Of a stretch of DNA of 64,000 nt, positions 35,787 to 47,072 are shown in pieces. The stretch is from contig CM063108.1 of assembly GCA_031841125.1 (NCBI GenBank), positions 51,482,122 to 51,546,121 of the forward strand, in the 5' to 3' direction. The notes beneath the pieces were generated by a model. That model was not told the origin of the DNA and ran no database searches. It was given only the letters and a program-made list of their open reading frames with translations. The stretch is from Acanthococcus lagerstroemiae (taxonomy: Eukaryota; Arthropoda; Insecta; Hemiptera; Eriococcidae). Every line of letters begins with the position of its first letter. Position 1 is the first letter of the stretch. Position numbers and translations under genes: made by a program.

Positions 35787-36178
35787 ACTGTATGCAAGAC
35801 AAAAAACGAAAATTTACAGAAAAATGTTATATTCATAGATCGCTTAATAATATTAATATTTACACCGACTTAGATAAGATTAAATCGTTTCACTGTATTT
35901 TAAATTCAATTGGCTAACTATACCCCCACCTCCTTACTGTTTTACTGTATTTTATATTCAATTGGTTAACGTTACCCCCACTTTTTTGTATTATGTTTCG
36001 TGTAACTAGCGTTTAGACCATGGATTTCAGAGTTGCTTAGTTTGTACATGTTGTGTTACCTGATTATGACAGTGATGTCGAAACGTCGTGTTAATAAATT
36101 GTAATTGAATTTTGGAGTGACTTGCCTCTATACTTAATAATTAAATAGATCTCCTCTGTTTTACTAGTATTAATACTT
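35787..36178 (+). mobile_element. Penelope-like element 3' part, + strand copy
   Basis: Starts abruptly at ACTGTATGCAAGAC, downstream of the start of the - copy, and runs to the same 3' boundary (ending AGTATTAATACTT). The frame CMQDKKRKFTEKCYIHRSLN continues to FHCILNSIG and a stop, then the CCTGATTATGACAGTGATGT / CGAAACGTCGTG block. It is about 95% similar to the - copy, and together they form an 869-bp palindrome (35,310-36,178) with a loop of about 80 bp. Confidence 0.8.
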
Positions 36179-36215
36179 GATGCCTACCTGTTTCCTTTCA
36201 GACAGTATTAGAGTC

Positions 36216-37140
36216 ATTCTCTGAATAACATGAAAATTCGCTCTTCATTTTTACAAAATTTGAACTATTGAATAATGAATTTTTTTTTAATGCTAACTCC
36301 TTGGGGATGCATAATAGAACATTCTTACAACACTCGACCTTCTAAAATTTCAGTCGAGTTATTCGTCATGAAAATCAAATACGACTTTCCATGACGATTG
36401 ACAAAAATGATTGCCCATGACGGATGACGATTTCAGGAAAATGGGTCAGTCTGAACCCAGGTTTTTATGTTACAGAAAAATGAAGTAGGTGAGTTTCATC
36501 TGCGATCTATTACTTACCTGAAACGAGTATTGTTCAAGTTTTCATTATCTTACGTGACCGCGCACAAGTGTCCATTACTGATGACAGAAAAAACAGTAGA
36601 CACTCGCTATTTTGTCGAGATTTTGATAATTCTCGGTTTTTCTTAGGAAGATGGAGAGAAAAACATTTGACCAGTCTTCTTATCAAAGTATTGAATTAGT
36701 CTAGCCACTTTTCCGGTTACAAAATAACGATTCACTGATTGGTTGAATACAGCCCATGACGGATGACCTTTTTTTTTGCTCACAGATCTTGATCCCAGCT
36801 ACTGTGTCTATAGAGCCAGGAAACTATGCTTCACTGTTACCAATCCATCATCTCAATGCACTCCATCACAATCATGCTATCCAGTAGTACCAATACTTGT
36901 AAATATAAAAGTTATTTTCGATCATTGCGATCGAAGTTGTTTTACTCACACCCACGACGAATGACATTTTGGCACTTCAATTGGTTTTTCAAAATTTTTA
37001 TTTCACCAAATTTGGAAAGTTGATGTTGTGGGTCATAGGGGAGACTATTACCTATGTACAGGGGAAAAAAACTATCCCTCTAGCTCAGGTGGTTCCCGAG
37101 ACGTAGGTGCCCACGCGAATTTTCATGTTATTCAGAGAAT
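36216..37140. mobile_element. 925-bp segment bounded by perfect 26-bp inverted repeats
   Basis: Arms at 36,216-36,241 and 37,115-37,140 are exact complements (ATTCTCTGAATAACATG then AAAATTCGC). The interior repeats ATGAC(G/C)GATGAC words (near 36,416, 36,752 and 36,955) and contains an acceptor-like poly-T/CACAG at 36,770-36,784 followed by a 60-codon cysteine-rich open stretch of unknown nature. A MITE is the simplest reading, but no target duplication was seen. Confidence 0.6.
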
Positions 37141-38935
37141 CACCCGTTAGTGGGTTGACAAAGTCTGAAATTTTCAAAATGAACTGAAAATACCTTAGTA
37201 AGTATTACATTTACATTTAATTTATGGTGACCATAATATACTTGGATATTGTTTCGCACTGATTTATGTACAACATGGCTCATTTTCAGTCCCATATCTC
37301 TAAGATTTCAGTTTTTGGAAACTATGATCATCATTTCTTCTAATATTGTCCAACTGAATTTTTGAAAACACCAACATCTTTACCCTAATAACACAAATAT
37401 GAAGCGATGCAAGGTACAGCGCCTCCCATCCACCAACACATGCATAGATAGAATAGAAATCAGTTGTTATGGTTTTGGCTGCATTAAAAATATGTCGTGT
37501 GTTTCATACATTGAAATATGAAATAATTAGAGCTACAAGTATTGTTCACGGTCATAAGTACACACATTATTACTAATCAAACTTCCAATTTGGTGCACAA
37601 AAAACATATATCGATCTGCTGTTAGATGAAAGGCATTTGGGTACCTAAGAGTTTCGAAAGTAGAGGTCGAGATGTATGTTTAGCAAGATCGAACTGAGAG
37701 CTCGATTTAGCGAGAATATCAACAGAATTCGAATATGGAACCAGACAATAAGGTAATAAAACGAGGGCAAAAGAAGAGAAATAGAGAAAACGATGGGTAA
37801 CCAGCGAATATGCTGATGCGGAGTCTTTCATTTTTTTTCTCTTTCTTTTTGTTTTCATGAAAGCCTTTTTTCCTCTGTCCAAGTAATGTAGATTAGTGGC
37901 GGAAGATTTGTATAACGTGAAACTGCATACATTCCCAGATGATACAGTTCCGCAAATCAGCACATTTTCAACATACACCTGCCTAAAATAATTGTAGCCG
38001 GTCCTAAGTCTGGAAAGCAAATGTGAGGAAAATTATGCACTAAATGATTCGTTTGATTAGCAATAATTTACGGGTCCTGCGATGCAGAGCTAGGTACCAA
38101 TGTTTCTTTATCGAACTCATTTCAGGAGTTATTTGTCAAAAGGGCCCTTGATGAGCGGGGGGCCCTTTTTGCGGATATGCTGATTTTCGAATTCTCCATG
38201 TCTTACTTTATCAGAAAACACTCGCTCTATGTACCAACATATGATATTTAGCGAAATTGGCGCCAATAAATGATTATAAATGCATTGTATTAACATCAAT
38301 TTTATGCTGGAATGTGTACAAACTTATCAAGTCAATGAAACCAAGCATACATTACAATATAGTGAACAGCGAGTGACTCCATCCACGATAATACACCTCA
38401 GAAATTAAGACATTTTGGTTGCGTTATGAGCAGGGAGAGACATTTTTGCTACTACATTAGCTTCAATCACGAAAATGGACGATAACACTCATCATACAGC
38501 AAGTTAGGAATAATTGTATTGTTTCATAAGTTGTATTAATGAATGGTAACTAGCAAAGTAGAAGAGTAAATGCATAAAATTCACCAATATTATCATGGGA
38601 AAACAGCTACTGATAAACCACGACACGTCCCACCACACTAATTTTCCCATCGCTCTAAAAAGGGCCCCTGTTACCTTCCTTCTTTATTAATTCGCCCGCG
38701 TTTGTTTCTGAACGAACTAAACAATTAATCAGTCATTTCTATTAATGGAGTCACCGTGAACACTTTTTATAATAACATTTTACAGTTAAATCAGTCTGAA
38801 AGGAGTACTACAGCTTGAAAACTTTGAAGTTGTTTTTCTCAAAATCATAATTGCTCACAAGGGCATTTTTGACAGATAATTCCTCATTTAAACCAGCTCA
38901 CTTCAGCCAACTCACTTAAGCCCACAGTCTAGCTT
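37141..38935. other. Non-coding stretch, possibly Helitron interior
   Basis: A 132-codon ORF on - at 37,622-38,020 has no recognised domain (a run of K/R and one hydrophobic patch). Near 38,137-38,173 AAAGGGCCC and GGGCCCTTT form a small hairpin, and AAAAAGGGCCCC recurs at about 38,652. The 5' end of the Helitron that ends at 38,957 was not identified. Confidence 0.35.
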
Positions 38936-38957
38936 ACCCGCCAAGCGGGTCAGCTAG
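38936..38957 (+). mobile_element. Helitron 3' terminus
   Basis: ACCCGC-CAA-GCGGGT forms a 6-bp hairpin, followed closely by CTAG at 38,954-38,957 and then T. A short GC hairpin just upstream of CTRR, with insertion before T, is the signature of Helitron right ends. Only the end is called; the left TC end is not identified. Confidence 0.65.
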
Positions 38958-39352
38958 TTATGTTATAATTAACAAAAATATATTTTTTAGGGGCAAAGTT
39001 AACTGTTGATCTACTCGTAGTTGATCTAAATTCTTTGATGCGACTTGTAAGAAAGAATTCCATTTAGGAAGCTCAAAATGCGTCTCTTGTTTGCCTCTTT
39101 CAAAAAGCTACAGTCACAAAATTGTCGCACTTCATCCTATCAGGAATGATTTCTTCGAGCTAGAGTAACAACGTTAGGAACATAGGAGATACCAACTGGA
39201 ACATTTTGCCTCTGTCACAAAATTAGTAACATCCAAGACGAGTCGCAAAAGGCAAAATGAAATCTCAACCAGTACCACGTATAAATTCGAAGGTCCTGAA
39301 CCGCACGTACATGTTAATAACAGAAACTTATACAGCAGTAGCTAAGGAAATA
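38958..39352. other. Short non-coding stretch
   Basis: Nothing recognised. Confidence 0.5.
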
Positions 39353-39360
39353 GCAAAGAG

Positions 39361-39523
39361 CAGAGGCGTAGCTACGGGGGGGGGGGGCTGGACCCACCCT
39401 TGGCGTCGGTCGACAATGTGAAAAAATTAAAATTTATTCTGGTAATAGTAAGTATTACACCTGTAATGTTGTAAAAGTGAAACGAACCCCCCCCCCTTCA
39501 TACCCAGTCTGGCTATGCCACTG
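39361..39523. mobile_element. hAT-type MITE, 163 bp
   Basis: An 8-bp target duplication GCAAAGAG lies at 39,353-39,360 and 39,524-39,531. The imperfect inverted ends CAGAGGCGTAGCTACGGGGG and the complement of CTGGCTATGCCACTG lead into G and C runs on the inner side. CAGRGGCGTAGC...GGGG ends with 8-bp duplications are common among invertebrate hAT MITEs. No coding. Confidence 0.9.
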
Positions 39524-39531
39524 GCAAAGAG

Positions 39532-40582
39532 GATATTTGGTCAACATATTTGTCCTGTCCCCTCCTCAATGAACGGCCGAAAAAGATGCGAACTCATTGA
39601 GAAACTTACACCCAGGATTGGTAAAAAGACATGTTTTTTTTTTCTTCTTTTTCAATCAATCATAGCAGAGTTGAGATGAGAAAACACAGTGTTTTAAATA
39701 CTTAAAATTGCAATACTGTTCAAACTTGTTCGAAAAAATTGTTATCACAAGGAACAAAACTGATACAACATCAAAATCTTGAAGGAAATTTTTAAAAAAA
39801 GGCACTTATTTTTGTACATTTAACGGAAGATCTCGGTGTGGTTTCATCATCATAAGGAAACCACGTACAAAAAAAAACCAACCACCTTGTTATTTTTAGA
39901 CAAAAAAGCGAAAATGGTTTCAAATTTCAAGGACATATAATAACGATAGTAATAAACAAGTTGGAAGAAGGCATTGTTCTCAACTTACTAATCAAAAAAT
40001 AAAATAAAATAAAATAAAAAAAAACTTTCTTGCTGAAATACCTTTACTGTTATTTATTTACTTAATTTTATTACTAAAAGAACAAGAAAAGCAATGGTGA
40101 CTCCCATTGTATACACTTTATACCAAAGTGTTCCAAAAATGCCCGCAGAGCCCTACTTATCGGGAGTGGCTTGAGGAGTACGAATTGCACATATTTGAAA
40201 TCGGTATACTTAGTCACTCAGCGTCGTTAGTTACTATTGAAACTACATAGTTCATTTACACTTTTCTGTTGCTCCGCACTGAACAGATACATCTCGTTCA
40301 ACATTAAACTCAGAGCAGCTTAAATTTCTGAGCAATTCCGCATTCCTGGCTTGTTATTACTGTAATCAGAGATGGCAAGATGAGCAGCCTCTGAAAAAAC
40401 GACTAGATTCCAATTCCTCTCAGTCTTAGATACTTCTCAGATTCCGCAACAAAAAAATCACGATTCCAAATTTTGGAGTTAATCTCACTAAATTTGGCTA
40501 AATCTTGGAATCTTCGATTCAATGAACTGAGCCTTACCGCATTGACCTTCTCTAATTGCTGCAATTGTAGTTTTACAATAAT
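39532..40582. other. Non-coding stretch
   Basis: Nothing recognised beyond an AAAAT microsatellite at about 39,996-40,024. Confidence 0.5.
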
Positions 40583-40584
40583 TA

Positions 40585-41134
40585 CCATAATTTCTCGAAT
40601 ATAATACGCACCTTTTTTCACTTTTTTGAAATTCTAAAATTAGGGTGCGTATGATATTCGAGTGTGCACTATATTCGCATATTTACTGAAAAATTCGAAA
40701 GTCATTTCGAAATTTTTTGTACTGCTCGAATATAATGAGCACTTGAGAACATAATAACTATTGTAGTTATGTGCACAAACTACCAGCAATAAGAACACAT
40801 CATGACATAGGTAAAAACTATGATAAACTAACTAGTTTTACAGTCCTCGTAGTCATCTTCTTCATCTTCTGGATCTTAATCACTTTCAGAAGTACTAGTA
40901 TTCTAAAAGTGATGACGAACCTGAAGATGACTCAGACGAGGACTGTAACTAGTTAGTTTAACATAGCTTTTACCTATGTGTTCTTATTACCGGTAGTATG
41001 TGCGCATAACTACAGTAGTTATTGTGTTCTCAAGTACTCATTATATTCGATCAGTAAAAGAAATTCCAAAATGACTTTTGCGAATCCTTACTGCGCATTA
41101 TATTCGAGTGCGCACTATATTCTAGAAAATACGG
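40585..41134. mobile_element. Tigger-like foldback MITE, 550 bp, with two inverted transposase-tail remnants
   Basis: TA at each end (40,583-40,584 and 41,135-41,136). The inverted ends resemble ACCGTATTTTCTCGAATAT, a familiar pogo/Tigger type end. Most of the element folds back on itself. In the right half (40,909-40,952, +) the frame SDDEPEDDSDED-CN-stop matches the acidic tail that ends many Tigger transposases. In the left half the - strand has a similar tail, DPEDEEDDYEDC. The element therefore seems to be built from two inverted copies of a transposon 3' end. Confidence 0.82.
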
Positions 41135-41136
41135 TA

Positions 41137-42555
41137 CAAGAAGGCATGTCGCGTGAATAAAAAATGAAATGGAATTCAAAAATACAAATAAGAAATTGTA
41201 GTTGAAGAAATGTGAATAGAATCTAGTAGTGTTTTGGGCACTACCGATAGTTTTTACAGAATAAAACGATCGTTAGTATCAAATGATTTTTTAATACTAC
41301 TGAATATTTTTGATTCCTAATCTCTTTTCCCCAGATGAATGATACAAGATTCGATTTAGTCAAAGATGTATATTATACTGTATAATTAACGATTAACTGC
41401 TCGAGACTAAATCAAAAATGAATCTGTGGTCACCGGTTTGTTTTGTCTCTTGTTCTGTTCTCTCTTCTTTGTTTCTTTCTTAATGAAAGAGTTACAGGAA
41501 ATTAGAATACACAGTACGCATGTACTACTAGTATTTATACCTATACAGCTTTGATGTTCATTTTATCTCAATCTATGGATTAACTTTGGTTTGGTTTGCT
41601 TGCAACTTTTCAATGCCGGTATACCGGCATTAATAATACGTAACAGTAATAATATATAGTATGATGTCTGTCTCAATAGTTCACACTTCGGGGTAGATAC
41701 GAGTTCATGCCTGAAGAATATACGATTTACAAGAGAAATACAACCCTGTAAACTATAAAATAGGATACTGCGAGGTGGAGATTGCAAAATTGGAAAGTGA
41801 GAATAAAAGAATACCTATGAAAAGTGAGAAAGATCTAAAATGAACTGTTATTCAAGTAGGTACTAAATTCAGAAAACACGATAATGTAAGTATCTAAAAG
41901 TATCAATAACCAACTAACCAGAGTCGTGTAAATGATCGGATTAACTCGCTACTGACACAAGCATTAGGTATACTCAAAAAATACATTTAACAATCATCAA
42001 TTAGGTCAATTTAAAAGAAAAATGCAAAAATTCCATTGATACATACTGATCAAAAATTTGAAAAACTATCGAAATTATTCGATCCGTGCATCGAATGATC
42101 GAATAACTGTGAAAAACTATCGACTATCGCATCTTGCATTTTGTGTTGTTCTGTGTTCTGTTTACACGCTTCTGATACAACATTAGCAATCCTGGTGAGC
42201 AGAAAAGAAATTACAAAGGTAAACAAAAACAAACACAACGAACGAGAACGATAACAAACATAAACTATGTGAACTGCTAGTTCGCTGGACGGGCTGGACT
42301 AGATCTCGATTCCAGTAGACAGTGGACGCATGTTATTCACGTAACATTGTTGCTGGACGAGTGTTTTTCTAGTACGTGTAATGTGTAATTAACTGTTTTC
42401 GTCTCTGCGTAGTGTTGGTGTTGTTTTACTACCGATTAAGTTCCGAATCATATCCGTAATGCTATCAGAAATCAGTGTGAACCTATGTTCATCCCTCAGA
42501 AGTACTCAAAGAACACTCTGAAAACCGGTATGCGTTTTGTGTTCTCAATACGTAG
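41137..42555. other. Non-coding stretch before candidate exons
   Basis: No gene recognised. Contains ATCGAAT/ATTCGAT words near 42,065-42,110 and a TATTATA-rich region. Confidence 0.4.
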
Positions 42556-43313
42556 TCGTATCTGGTCGTAGAGGTTTGAACCATGTCAATCCAGTCGCTT
42601 ACGATGAGGTAATATTATAATTAATTTCTAAAAAAATTATAATATATAAGCAACGTGAAGTATTTACTCGCTTTAGCTGAGCCAAAAGGTAAGAGGCACG
42701 AAACTTAATTCATGCTCGAAAATCCAGAAGCACCAACAAGTGGAATAATCAGTCAATTTGATCTTATTCTCGAGTCAGTTTGACTAAAATTAAATAAATG
42801 GCTTGGATATTTATTCTAACTTATCGGTGGATAAAAGAAGCTATCAGATATTGAGGTGTCTCCTAACACGAACTGAGGTATCCGTCGAAAACTGGAAACA
42901 CATTAACCTAGAATGTACAACGCAAATTCATCTTTTCACTTCAGAATCCAGCGTGCTCAATGTTTCCTGGAGCAAACTGCATGTGCGCGTGAAATTTCCA
43001 AAACACAGCCTTTCTGTAATTTCTCATTAATCCTGCCGATAGTTATATTTTCTTTTTTATGCAGATTTGAAACACTCGTTCACTTCTCTGCCCACGAATG
43101 TAGTTCTCCCTTATCTGTTCAGTAGTTGAATATTTTGCATAATTTACAGGCACAGTTTGTAACGCCCTCCAATTTTCAAACATTTTTAGTCCCACTTATC
43201 AGATCTCGTCAACCAACTTTCTTTTTTTTTTTTTTTTTCAGGAACATTCTCCAGTAGATGTTGATAGCATCAACCGAGAAACGCCTCGAAAGGCGCCGAC
43301 GGTTCAGAAATGA
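42556..43313 (+). CDS. Candidate three-exon 3' end of a host gene, with a 12-base microexon
   Basis: Three segments join in one frame across two introns. Segment 1 is 42,556-42,608 (acceptor ...CAATACGTAG, donor GTAATA) and encodes VSGRRGLNHVNPVAYDE after two bases of a split codon. Segment 2 is 42,677-42,688 (acceptor TTACTCGCTTTAG, donor GTAAGA) and encodes LSQK. Segment 3 starts at 43,242 after a poly-T/CAG acceptor and encodes EHSPVDVDSINRETPRKAP then TVQK and a stop at 43,311-43,313. Introns are 68 and 553 bases. The donor of the microexon and the acceptor of segment 3 are close to consensus. AATAAA occurs near 43,652 and 43,850. NPVAY is NPxY-like, as in cytoplasmic tails of membrane receptors, but the protein is not recognised. 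Chance agreement of frame and sites is possible. Confidence 0.42.
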
Positions 43314-46300
43314 TTTTTTCTCGGTCACGAAATCATTTCGTTGTCAGGTAAACTCAACATTAGCTTATAAGCACTTTCTGTTGTTTTTTTGGTGTTTTTT
43401 TTTTAAAAATACAATTGAGTTTAATGGTTCGACTGGTTTTCGGTCATCAATGAGACTTTTTTGAGACTACCTGATTCCTTGAGGGTGATGGAATAGCTTT
43501 TGAGTCCTACGAACAACACGATTGCCAATCAGTTCCAGACCTTTCTTAACCTCGTTGCTTTACTCCCACCCTGGGACTACTCGTATTTTATCCCCTTGCT
43601 CTCAATGCCAAGTCGCTAGTGAAACATGTATGATACGTTTCAGCGCGCTTAAAATAAACTTCTGGGGTTCGGAATGGAAACATTATTTGTGGTTTTTGGT
43701 TCCGTAGGTTGCCTGTTATATTTTTAATGTTTATTTTATCTTTCTGGGTCTTACTTTAGGTATGAGAAAGCGCGGAGCTCGAATTTCGTGACCGCCCTCA
43801 GTAGAAAAATCCCCAACGTGAAAAACTGTAGTTTTTTCCTTCTGATTCGGAATAAAACGTGAGAATTATTTGATTAATCCTCTGAATTTGCACAAATGAG
43901 AGCCCCGACTTCCAAAGCCTCTGAAGATATTTCGGTAGCCCCCTCGTTCTCGGACGACATGAGCCCCCGGACTCTAAAGTTCGAAATAGCTTACAATTTA
44001 AGTAGCAAAATGCTGCATGGATACTTATTGTGATAGTATGAAGTAGCAGAAACGTTGATTTGACCCTATTTTGAAAGCTATATGGAGTTCTTCAGAAAGG
44101 GAAAGAATCATAAAGGAAATGGGAAACTGTTGTATAAATATTGATTAAGAAGTTTTCAATTTTGATGAATAAGCTGCCAGACGAAAAATTAACTTGGAGT
44201 GGTCAGGGGCAACTTTTTGTAGCCCCTCGTGATTGGAGTACGAACGTAATTTTTAGTCTAAAATCTTCTCAGGGATAACACAAACACATCTTTAAAATGT
44301 GAACCACCCAGTTTCATAGTTTACACACTGACCCCGAGAATATATTCATACAAGCAAACGATTTTATGACGATTGATAGAGATGAGGAGTGCTCTTATAA
44401 AACGCAGTAATTGACTTAGGTGCCTATAAGCAATGATTTTTTTTTTTTTTTGGGGGGGGGAGGGTTGGTATTGTTCCATTTGGTGTAACGGTAAACTCGT
44501 GATAATTTCAGCTAGATAATATGATACATATCAACAAGTGGCGCCTCGCCCCCCTCACTTCTTGTCATGGAAAAATAGATTAGGTTTTGACTTTCTTCTT
44601 TTTAATTAAATTTTTTCTCGATTTTCCAGAGTATAACGTATAAAATAAAGTAATTTATAATGAAGGAATTTTTGTAACACAAAAACTTCTATTTTCATCA
44701 CATATTACGTCTCATTTGATTTTCCTCATAAATACCCCCCCCCCACTTAATGTTTGATGGAGCGTATGGGGATGCTCGCGTGCCAAATTGGCTCCCCACA
44801 CACGGCACCCCTGGCACGGAAACTACTCTTCCGAGTATCACATCAGTGACTAGAATAATAATGTTTGGTGAAGCGCATGGCAATGCACGCATGTGAGCTA
44901 TTTCCATTTTCGTCTGCAAAATGCAAACTTTCGATTTCTAACGTGTGATTCCTCACCCAAGAAATCAAATCGGAGGGTCTGACACGGTTGTCAAAGAACA
45001 AAGCGACAGCGCCGAGGCTCTACAGTCCCCTTAGTGTCACCCTGATGAACGGCTACTTTGCGATTCGTGAACAATCAGAAGGCTTCATTTCAGACTGCCA
45101 GAAAACCGCATGCCGAGGCATTGATGCTGATCTACAATGGTGCTTTTTGATTGGTTACGAATGCGTCACGGTGGCAGTCTGCTGAGGTGGAATTCAAGCG
45201 TAGCTTTGAGGACGCTTTGCGTCAATTTTATCTATATAACGGTGGTTGATGTAGACATACTCACCAGGAAGAGAGATGGAAGCCCCCCCCCCCATTCTTC
45301 AAACACTCGGTGTTCATGGAACTAAGAACTAATATAACTCTTTGGAAGTACAGGATGGTGAATACACAGACGCTGAGTGACTGACCTACCTTACCGCCTT
45401 CGCAGGTGTGGTAAGGCGAATCAGGTGTTCGGAAATCTGATGAAAATTTCTTCATACTGCCGATTCCTGTCAAGTCTACAGTTAACTGTTGAAAAAATCC
45501 AACAACGAAAATAACCTCAACACTTCGATGTCTCCGCGTCGTACCGCCGTCAATATAGGCGGCGAACTTGAACGAGGAAATCGAATTAATCATAGCGAAT
45601 TAAGGCCGGCCAAAAGGTACTTAAAAATACGATATAATTTTTTTTTCCCTTTAAATTAAACGACGGGGTTAAAAACACGAAAACTGAAAAATGTCATGCG
45701 AGAAACTAATTTGATGTTTATCAAAATACAAACAGATTAAAAAACGAATACGGCCTAAAGAAAACTGGCTGCTAAGGAGGAAAAAGAACGTTGAGGATAT
45801 GCGCGTAGCGCGATATTTCGTCTGGCAAACGCGATCAAAATATCGGTGTAGTGGTTCCCTGAATGAGTGAAAAAAAAATAATGGCAAAGAAAATTGCCGG
45901 CGAGATTTTGTAAACAACGGGGTTAGGATAATAAAGACGTGGATGGAAAGAGAGACGAAAAAAACAGCGTGACCCGAAACCGTTTCGGCCTGTTACTTTA
46001 TTGGTTATGCTTTTTTTATACACCGGCGGGCATCATCGTCCCAATTTTAACGCGTGGAATACCATTATAGAATGCTTTTTAATTGCCCGCCGCGTAATGA
46101 AAATTTGAGTACCGTCCCGAATGTATATGAAAAATTGAAAATTCTCCGTGTACCTATATGTATGTTTTTCCTACTTGGTTTTTTCGACGTAAAACTTCCA
46201 AGTGCACGGAACACAACGGAGCTCGTAAAGTGCACGAAAACCCTAAGCTGACGATAATCTTTGGAGAGGCCAATCGAACCCGTAAAGGAGAAATTGAGAA

Positions 46301-46487
46301 TGTAACACTGAGAGGATGCTGAAACCTACAATGACGACAGAAAACACGATTTTGTGCCCTTAGTTCTGACAATGAGCTGATTGTACAGAGTACCCAGTTT
46401 TGGAGGAAAACCCAGGAAGATTGAGGTACTCAATGAGAGGAATAAAGAACTCCCTATGCATATATGTGGCGGCACATAGAGAAAGGG
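43314..46487. other. Mostly non-coding stretch
   Basis: No gene recognised. Two similar blocks ATGTTTGATGGAGCGTATGG (44,751) and ATGTTTGGTGAAGCGCATGG (44,861), with GAGTATCACATCAGTGAC between them, resemble CGGAAATTACC...AGTATCGCATCAGTGACCAG at 62,914-62,945. This hints at a dispersed repeat. C runs lie near 44,738 and 45,283. Confidence 0.45.
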
Positions 46488-47072
46488 GTGTGCCAAAATA
46501 GTTTACCTGTTTTTAAACGCCTACCATATGGCAACACTGATGCATAAGCAATTTTTTCCGTGAAAATGTTCGGCTACGTATGCCATTTTGTAAGCATGGC
46601 TCTGTGGTCTGGAGAACATTGTTGGAACATCGCCGGTTCTGTGTAGAAACGTTTATTCTAAAAAACAGTGTTGTGCTGACTCAGCGCGCATTTTGAAAAC
46701 AGTTTCAGCTGAAAAGACACGATCTCGTTCCCTCTCCAAAGGCAATCCTGCCGCGCTTGTTCTCCTCTCTCTAAACGTTACTGGTGATGCTCTTGAGTCC
46801 AACATTCTCCGCCCAGTGCTTGATTGCCTCAGGAGAGGGAACGAGAATCGTGTCTTTTCAGTTCGAACTGTTTTCGAAATACGCGCCGAGTCACCACAAC
46901 ACTGTTTTTTTAGAATAAACGTTTCTACACAGAAACAGCGGTGTTCTCCAGACCACAGAGCCATGCTTACTAAATGGCATACACAGCAGAATATTTTCAC
47001 GGAAAAAATTGCTTACGCATCAGTGTTGCCATATGGTAGGCGTTTAAAAACAGGTCAACTATTTTGGCACAC
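46488..47072. mobile_element. 585-bp long palindrome (foldback element)
   Basis: The left arm, about 46,488-46,736, and the right arm, about 46,832-47,072, are complementary with roughly 90% identity. Shared words include GTGTGCCAAAATAG, GTTTTTAAACGCCTACC, ATATGGCAACACTGATGC, GTGGTCTGGAGAACA and GGGAACGAGA. The loop is about 95 bp. Long open frames on both strands (46,653-47,000 - and 46,693-47,094 +) are a by-product of the mirrored sequence. No transposase. A foldback or MITE of unknown superfamily; no clear target duplication. Confidence 0.85.

Noticed and set aside
37622..38020. 132-codon ORF on -
   Set aside because: No recognisable domain and low-complexity basic run. It may lie within a Helitron, so it is left as part of a non-coding stretch.
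38137..38173. GGGCCC hairpin as a transcription terminator
   Set aside because: Terminators of that kind are prokaryotic, and the same word recurs at 38,652 as part of repeated sequence.
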